10,319 nucleotides of DNA. Origin: an uncultured Peptococcaceae bacterium (lineage in GTDB: Bacteria; Bacillota; Peptococcia; Peptococcales; Peptococcaceae). The notes below the pieces were generated by a model. It was given only the letters and a program-made list of their open reading frames with translations, was not told the DNA's origin and did no database searches. The position numbers were made by a program, and so were the translations under genes. Where the stretch lies: assembly GCA_902496505.1 (NCBI GenBank), contig CABVBB010000034.1:1-10319 (forward strand), in the 5' to 3' direction. How positions within the stretch are numbered: the stretch's first letter is position 1; each line of letters opens with the position of its first letter. This document shows positions 7,410 to 10,319 of the stretch, piece after piece.

Positions 7410-7447
7410 AAAAAGCCTGTGCTGTCATTGAGCAGCACAGGCTTTTT
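7410..7447. terminator. Bidirectional terminator between DegV and nitroreductase genes
   Basis: Perfect 15-bp inverted repeat: AAAAAGCCTGTGCTG (7410-7424) and CAGCACAGGCTTTTT (7433-7447) with an 8-base loop. T-runs are present on both strands. It is 18 bases past the DegV stop and 10 bases past the convergent nitroreductase stop. Confidence 0.9.
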
Positions 7448-7457
7448 GGGTGTGAGC

Positions 7458-7964
7458 TTAGAAGCTTTCGTAAGTGACCAGTTCGTCTAAGGGCTTGCGG
7501 TTTTTGGCGGGCGGTTGGGCGTCACTGTAGCCTAGGGCGAGGATATTGACCGGGACGAGCCCCTCGGGCAGCTGGAAGGCCTGGCGGATGACGTCGGGTT
7601 TGAACATGCAGATCCAGACGGAATTCAGCCCTTCGGCGGCGGCGGTGAGCATCATGTGGTCGGTAACGATGGTGGCGTCGATATCGGCGATATTTTTGCC
7701 GTCAACGGGGCGGGTCCAGGCTTTGGACGTATCGACGCAGACAACGAGGGCTAAGGGTGCTTTGTAGATATTGGCGGCCTGAGAAAGCTTGGCCAGGCCC
7801 TCTGCGCTCTGCACCACCAGGATGCGCTGGGGCTGGGCATTGGCGCCGGTGGGCGCTAAGCGGCCGGCTTCTAAGATGCGCGTGAGCTTAGCGTCTTCTA
7901 CAGGTTGGGGAAGATAGGAACGGGTGGCAAAACGGTTGTGGATTAATGTGGATAAATCGAACAT
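7458..7964 (-). CDS. Nitroreductase-family FMN-dependent oxidoreductase
   Basis: 168 residues, matching the short nitroreductases of Firmicutes. The N-terminal NRFATRSYLPQPV (residues 10-22) corresponds to the family R-x-S-x-R-x-F-x-PV phosphate/FMN-binding start, and APTGANAQP (37-45) is the typical FMN-loop motif. A C-terminal LALGYSDAQP segment matches the family pattern LALGYP-like near the end. By family it is a cytoplasmic NAD(P)H oxidase of nitro compounds, quinones or other electrophiles. The start at 7964 is preferred over ATG 7970: AAAGGTG (complement of 7971-7977) touches 7970 but is 6 bases from 7964. The first codons overlap DnaA-box sequences: TTA TCC ACA encodes Leu-Ser-Thr at residues 4-6. 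It is divergent from an HxlR regulator, a pairing known from YodB-type systems, which suggests redox or electrophile control. Confidence 0.9.
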   Translation of the reverse strand: MFDLSTLIHNRFATRSYLPQPVEDAKLTRILEAGRLAPTGANAQPQRILVVQSAEGLAKLSQAANIYKAPLALVVCVDTSKAWTRPVDGKNIADIDATIVTDHMMLTAAAEGLNSVWICMFKPDVIRQAFQLPEGLVPVNILALGYSDAQPPAKNRKPLDELVTYESF

Positions 7965-8048
7965 GTGCATCACCTTTTCTGTGGATTTTGTGGATAACTC
8001 AGTGGATAAGTGGGTAAAACCCCTGTTTTTATGTGGATAAGTGGATAA
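7937..8048 (-). promoter_or_regulatory. Cluster of DnaA boxes
   Basis: On the - strand, perfect TTATCCACA boxes lie at 7947-7955, 7989-7997 and 8032-8040. Single-mismatch TTATCCACT boxes lie at 8001-8009 and 8040-8048, and TAATCCACA at 7937-7945. Weaker matches occur at 7980-7988 (AAATCCACA) and 8009-8017 (TTACCCACT). All face the same way; spacings between starts are mostly 8 to 12 bases with two larger gaps. Bases 7971-8075 are about 35% GC by hand count, lower than the surroundings. Two boxes fall within the nitroreductase coding start and the rest in its leader. No dnaA, dnaN, rpmH or other origin-linked gene is in the window, and no clear DnaA-trio element was found. Confidence 0.75.
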
Positions 8049-8075
8049 AATATGTGAAAAACGTGTTGACATTTT

Positions 8076-8110
8076 CCGACGGGATCAGCTGCAGCTTGTC
8101 GGTTTTTTTT
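8076..8110 (+). terminator. Terminator-like hairpin with eight T, no upstream gene on this strand
   Basis: CCGAC (8076-8080) pairs with GTCGG (8098-8102), and the palindrome AGCTGCAGCT (8087-8096) lies inside the loop. The next eight bases are all T. The nearest + strand gene upstream ends at 7391 behind its own terminator, so this would end a short transcript from the DnaA-box region or block read-through into the HxlR gene. Confidence 0.5.
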
Positions 8111-8138
8111 CCCTCCGGCCGGATCGGGCTATGGCTTT

Positions 8139-8167
8139 ATTGTAAGGCAGTGAGGATCACTTGTGAA
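8139..8167 (-). promoter_or_regulatory. Promoter of the nitroreductase gene with a dyad in its spacer
   Basis: On the - strand, TTCACA (complement of 8162-8167) and TACAAT (complement of 8139-8144) are 17 bases apart. The spacer is nearly filled by the perfect dyad AGTGA-GGA-TCACT (8149-8161), and a second one, TCAC-TT-GTGA (8157-8166), overlaps the -35. A repressor bound there would occlude RNA polymerase; the adjacent HxlR protein is the natural candidate. The predicted leader is about 165 bases and crosses the DnaA-box cluster. Confidence 0.55.
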
Positions 8168-8240
8168 GTATGCACTTTTTAGTGACGTTGTACCCATTTG
8201 GGAACTGGCAGAAAAAGCGGGGCATTTTGGCAAAATCCTG

Positions 8241-8294
8241 CTGATTCTCTGGGGAGCATGGTGTATAATGGGAGCAAGTCTTGTGCAGAGCACA
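8241..8294 (+). promoter_or_regulatory. Promoter and possible operator of the HxlR-amidohydrolase operon
   Basis: A consensus -10 TATAAT at 8264-8269 follows a weak -35 CTGATT (8241-8246) at 17-base spacing. Twelve bases past the -10 is a 5-3-5 dyad, TGTGC-AGA-GCACA (8282-8294), which may be an operator for autoregulation. The ribosome binding site AAAGGAG follows at 8300-8306. Confidence 0.6.
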
Positions 8295-8313
8295 GGCCGA
8301 AAGGAGTGAGAGC

Positions 8314-8703
8314 ATGAGTGAAAAGGACGCCAAGGTCTACCAGTGTCCGCTGGAGGCTACGATCGATCTGATCGACGGCAAATGGAAATGCCTGATCCTT
8401 TGGCATTTGAATGATAAGGTGCTCAGGTTTGGCGAATTGCAGCGGATGATGCCGGCGGTGACGCAGAAGATGCTGACGCAGCAGCTGAGAGACCTGGAAC
8501 GGGACGGGCTGCTTGCGCGGCAGGCGTATGCGGAGATACCGCCGAGAGTAGAGTACCGTCTGACCGAATTGGGCCGGTCGCTCCTGCCGATCCTGACGGC
8601 GATGTGCGATTGGGGCAGTGCGTATCTGACAGCCCGCGATCAGCAGGCCGTTTGTATGGCCTCAGCTGCACCAATAAAGTGTGAAAAGGAGCGTTCCCTA
8701 TGA
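8314..8703 (+). CDS. HxlR-family (DUF24) winged-helix transcriptional regulator
   Basis: 129 residues, full length for the family. Signature pattern: CPLEATIDLIDGKWKCLILWHL (residues 11-32), RFGELQRMMPAVTQKMLTQQL as the recognition helix region, then LERDGLLAR, IPPRVEYRLTELG and the closing WGSAY. Cys11 sits where redox-sensing members such as YodB and HypR carry their reactive N-terminal cysteine; Cys26 and three later cysteines are also present. ATG 8314 has AAAGGAG 7 bases upstream. By family it acts as a dimeric repressor or activator responding to quinones, aldehydes or disulfide stress. The divergent nitroreductase and downstream amidohydrolase are likely targets. Its stop overlaps the amidohydrolase start (ATGA at 8700-8703), so translation is coupled. 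Confidence 0.93.
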   Translation: MSEKDAKVYQCPLEATIDLIDGKWKCLILWHLNDKVLRFGELQRMMPAVTQKMLTQQLRDLERDGLLARQAYAEIPPRVEYRLTELGRSLLPILTAMCDWGSAYLTARDQQAVCMASAAPIKCEKERSL

Positions 8704-9881
8704 ATTTCAGTTTATTAGAAGAAGCGCGGGCTTTGGAAGCAACAGCTATCGCTGACCGCCGCTATATCCATCAGCATGCCGAGATCGGCACAGATCTTCC
8801 GGTGACCAAAGATTATGTGATGAGCCGTCTGACGGCAATGGGTTATGCGCCCAAAGAGATCTGCCCGTCTGGTATCGTGGCGGAGATCGGTCAGAGCGGC
8901 CCGACGATTTTGCTGCGGGCAGATATGGATGCCCTGCCCATGCAGGAGAAAAGCGGCCTGAGTTTTGCCTCTCTGACGGAAAATGCCCATACTTGCGGTC
9001 ATGATATCCACGCAGCAACGCTTTTGGCAGCGGCGCAGCTGCTCAAAAATCACGAGTCTGAGCTCAAGGGCACAGTCAAGCTGATGTTCCAGCCAGCGGA
9101 GGAAACCATTTCCGGCGCAGCACTGATGGTGGAAGCGGGCGTTTTGGAATCGCCCAAGGTGGACGCCGCGGTCGCCATGCATGTGTCTTCCATGCATCAG
9201 AGCGGCGTGGTCTATTACCGGCCGGGCGATATTTACGCCTCTTCGGACGGCTTTGCGATCACGCTCTACGGCAAAGGTGGCCATGGGGCGTCGCCTAACC
9301 ACTGCATCGACCCGATCAATATGGCGGCGCAGCTTTATATCGCTTTGCAGCCGTTGATCAGCCGCGAAAAAGATCCGGCCAAGCAGGCGGTGCTCACTAT
9401 TGGCGCCATCCACGGCGGTACGGCCAACAATATCATTCCAGAAACGGTAGAGATGCTGGGCACACTGCGCTGCTATGATCCCGAGGTGCGCCAGATGCTC
9501 AAAAGACGCATCGTGGAAATGGCCAACAGCGTGACAGCCATGTTCGGCGGCCGGGCTGAGGTGACCTTCTTCAACAAAACGCCGGCCATGTTTGCCGATG
9601 AAGCGCTGACCGCAGAGGTGGCCCAGTGCTTGGCGGAAACGCTGCCTGCTGAGCATGTGGATCTGTTCCCCATGATCTTCTCCGGCTCGGAGGATTTTGC
9701 AGAGGTAGCGACCCGCGTACCAGCGACCATGCTCATTTTGGGCTGTGCGGTCAATGATCCGGAGGGCATCTATATGCACCATCATCCCAAAGTCGTTTTC
9801 GATGAAAGCGCCATGGTCTACGGCGCAGCGGCCTACGCTGGTGCAGCCCTGGGCTGGCTGAACAAGCACGCTGACAAATGA
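8700..9881 (+). CDS. M20D-family metallo-amidohydrolase (N-acyl-amino-acid deacylase type)
   Basis: 393 residues, typical of the HipO/AmhX/ILR1 group of peptidase family M20D. Motifs: LRADMDALPM (about 77-86), CGHD with metal ligands Cys99 and His101, QPAEE with Glu135 (Glu134 the likely general base), His161 in AMHVSSMH, the dimerisation domain beginning around GKGGHGASP, and the last ligand in MHHHP (360-362). All expected residues are present. By family it is a cytoplasmic hydrolase that cleaves an amide bond of N-acyl amino acids or similar conjugates; this sequence does not settle the exact substrate. There is no signal peptide. The ribosome binding site AAGGAG (8686-8691) lies 8 bases before the ATG. 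It sits between the HxlR gene and a small cysteine-rich gene with 4-base overlaps on both sides, which indicates one operon. Confidence 0.93.
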   Translation: MNFSLLEEARALEATAIADRRYIHQHAEIGTDLPVTKDYVMSRLTAMGYAPKEICPSGIVAEIGQSGPTILLRADMDALPMQEKSGLSFASLTENAHTCGHDIHAATLLAAAQLLKNHESELKGTVKLMFQPAEETISGAALMVEAGVLESPKVDAAVAMHVSSMHQSGVVYYRPGDIYASSDGFAITLYGKGGHGASPNHCIDPINMAAQLYIALQPLISREKDPAKQAVLTIGAIHGGTANNIIPETVEMLGTLRCYDPEVRQMLKRRIVEMANSVTAMFGGRAEVTFFNKTPAMFADEALTAEVAQCLAETLPAEHVDLFPMIFSGSEDFAEVATRVPATMLILGCAVNDPEGIYMHHHPKVVFDESAMVYGAAAYAGAALGWLNKHADK

Positions 9882-10144
9882 GCAGGCTCTGTTATTGCTG
9901 CGGTGAGCAGCCCGCAGAAGGCAGCGGTTACTATTGCCGCGACTGCCTGGTGACGCTCCAGCGCCTTTTTGACGATGGCGGGCCAGGCATTGTCGAGACG
10001 CCCGCTTTTTGGGAGCACTGCATCTCCTGCGGCCAATGGGAGGATCGCCGCATTCTCTGGACCGGCCGGACAGGTGCCTTTGCCCATGGTGGGGATGGCG
10101 TGCCCATCTGCGATAAATGTGTCGCGGAAGAATTTGACCGTTAG
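9878..10144 (+). CDS. Small cysteine-rich protein, probable zinc ribbon, unknown function
   Basis: 88 residues, not recognised as a named family. Nine cysteines: Cys5, Cys7 and Cys8, then the pairs Cys20/Cys23, Cys48/Cys51 and Cys78/Cys81, the last three all CxxC. Cys5/Cys8 with Cys20/Cys23, and Cys48/Cys51 with Cys78/Cys81, could form two zinc-binding sites. The middle holds an aromatic and basic stretch (WEDRRILW). There is no membrane segment or signal peptide. Its ATG overlaps the amidohydrolase stop (ATGA, 9878-9881) and has no good ribosome binding site of its own, so it probably depends on translational coupling. It is followed directly by a terminator. It is taken as a real gene because the frame fills the space between overlap and terminator and the cysteine pattern is regular. 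Confidence 0.75.
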   Translation: MSRLCYCCGEQPAEGSGYYCRDCLVTLQRLFDDGGPGIVETPAFWEHCISCGQWEDRRILWTGRTGAFAHGGDGVPICDKCVAEEFDR

Positions 10145-10148
10145 TTTC

Positions 10149-10185
10149 AAGCCACACTGTCAGATCTTGGCAGTGTGGCTTTTTT
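10149..10185 (+). terminator. Intrinsic terminator of the HxlR-amidohydrolase operon
   Basis: AAGCCACACTG (10149-10159) pairs with CAGTGTGGCTT (10171-10181). The stem extends inward with a G-U pair and is followed by a run of T ending at 10185. It begins 5 bases after the stop of the cysteine-rich gene. Confidence 0.88.
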
Positions 10186-10199
10186 GAGCAGCAGCCCGG

Positions 10200-10260
10200 G
10201 ATATTTCGATCCGTTAAATCGGCAAAATATCTTGTGCTTTTGGACCAAAGGTTGTATGAT
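10200..10260 (+). promoter_or_regulatory. Promoter with flanking dyads for a gene beyond the right edge
   Basis: TTGTGC (10232-10237) and TATGAT (10255-10260) are spaced by 17 bases. Just upstream, GATATTT-CGAT (10200-10210) pairs with ATCG (10218-10221) and AAATATC (10225-10231) with a 3-base bulge. In the spacer, TTTGG-A-CCAAA (10239-10249) is a perfect dyad. No coding start is seen before 10319. Confidence 0.5.
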
Positions 10261-10319
10261 AAGAATATATCTGCCTTTCGGTGTTATAACTTTAAAGATT
10301 TGACGCACTCAACCAAAAA

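Noticed and set aside
7937..8048. CRISPR-like or simple tandem repeat array
   Set aside because: The repeated unit is only about 9 bases with irregular spacing and matches the DnaA-box consensus; there are no spacer-length units or cas genes.
7937..8110. Firm call of this region as the chromosomal origin
   Set aside because: No dnaA, dnaN, rpmH or gyrase genes are nearby and no clear unwinding element or DnaA-trio was seen, so it was kept as a box cluster only.
8715..10157. Long open frame (480 codons) on the - strand across the amidohydrolase
   Set aside because: It is antisense to a gene with complete family motifs, starts inside a terminator, has no ribosome binding site and gives a protein without recognisable motifs. 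It follows from the codon bias of the real gene.

Overview
The window reads as chromosomal DNA from a member of the Bacillota (Firmicutes), probably an anaerobe of the Clostridia or Negativicutes type. The grounds are strong AGGAGG-type ribosome binding sites, many short intrinsic terminators, and gene families typical of that phylum: an extracytoplasmic solute-binding-domain hybrid kinase, DegV, HxlR, and an XRE regulator with a helical C-terminal half. Base composition is moderately GC-rich by eye. The genus cannot be fixed from this sequence alone. No insertion sequence, integrase, phage gene, CRISPR array, tRNA or rRNA was seen.

Layout, left to right. (1) 1-2465 (+) is the 3' part of a large membrane hybrid histidine kinase whose 5' end lies outside the window. 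(2) It converges on an XRE-family regulator (2579-3694, -) across two hairpin terminators. (3) The regulator is divergent from a two-gene unit (3851-4737, +) encoding a GNAT acetyltransferase and a small TPR protein. The divergent promoters flank a perfect 19-bp dyad. (4) A convergent gap (4738-4999) holds staggered terminators of opposite polarity. (5) A MATE exporter (5000-6358, -) is divergent from a DegV/FakB-like protein (6546-7391, +), whose leader carries a hairpin-plus-T-run just before the ribosome binding site. (6) A nitroreductase (7458-7964, -) is divergent from an HxlR-type regulator (8314-8703, +). The regulator heads a tightly coupled unit (ATGA overlaps) with an M20D amidohydrolase (8700-9881) and an uncharacterised cysteine-rich protein (9878-10144). 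(7) The last 130 bases hold a terminator and a likely promoter for a gene beyond the window.

The most striking feature is between and within the first codons of the nitroreductase (about 7937-8048). It is an AT-rich stretch with three perfect DnaA boxes (TTATCCACA) and several near-matches, all in one orientation, within about 110 bp and with no dnaA or dnaN in view. It could be a DnaA-titrating or regulatory box cluster, or part of a replication origin separated from dnaA.

Functionally the window is a run of small regulator-plus-effector modules rather than one pathway: sensing (hybrid kinase), stress or antibiotic response (MATE, acetyltransferase, XRE), fatty-acid handling (DegV), and redox or electrophile response (HxlR with nitroreductase). 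Function calls come from motif recognition by eye; no database search was run.
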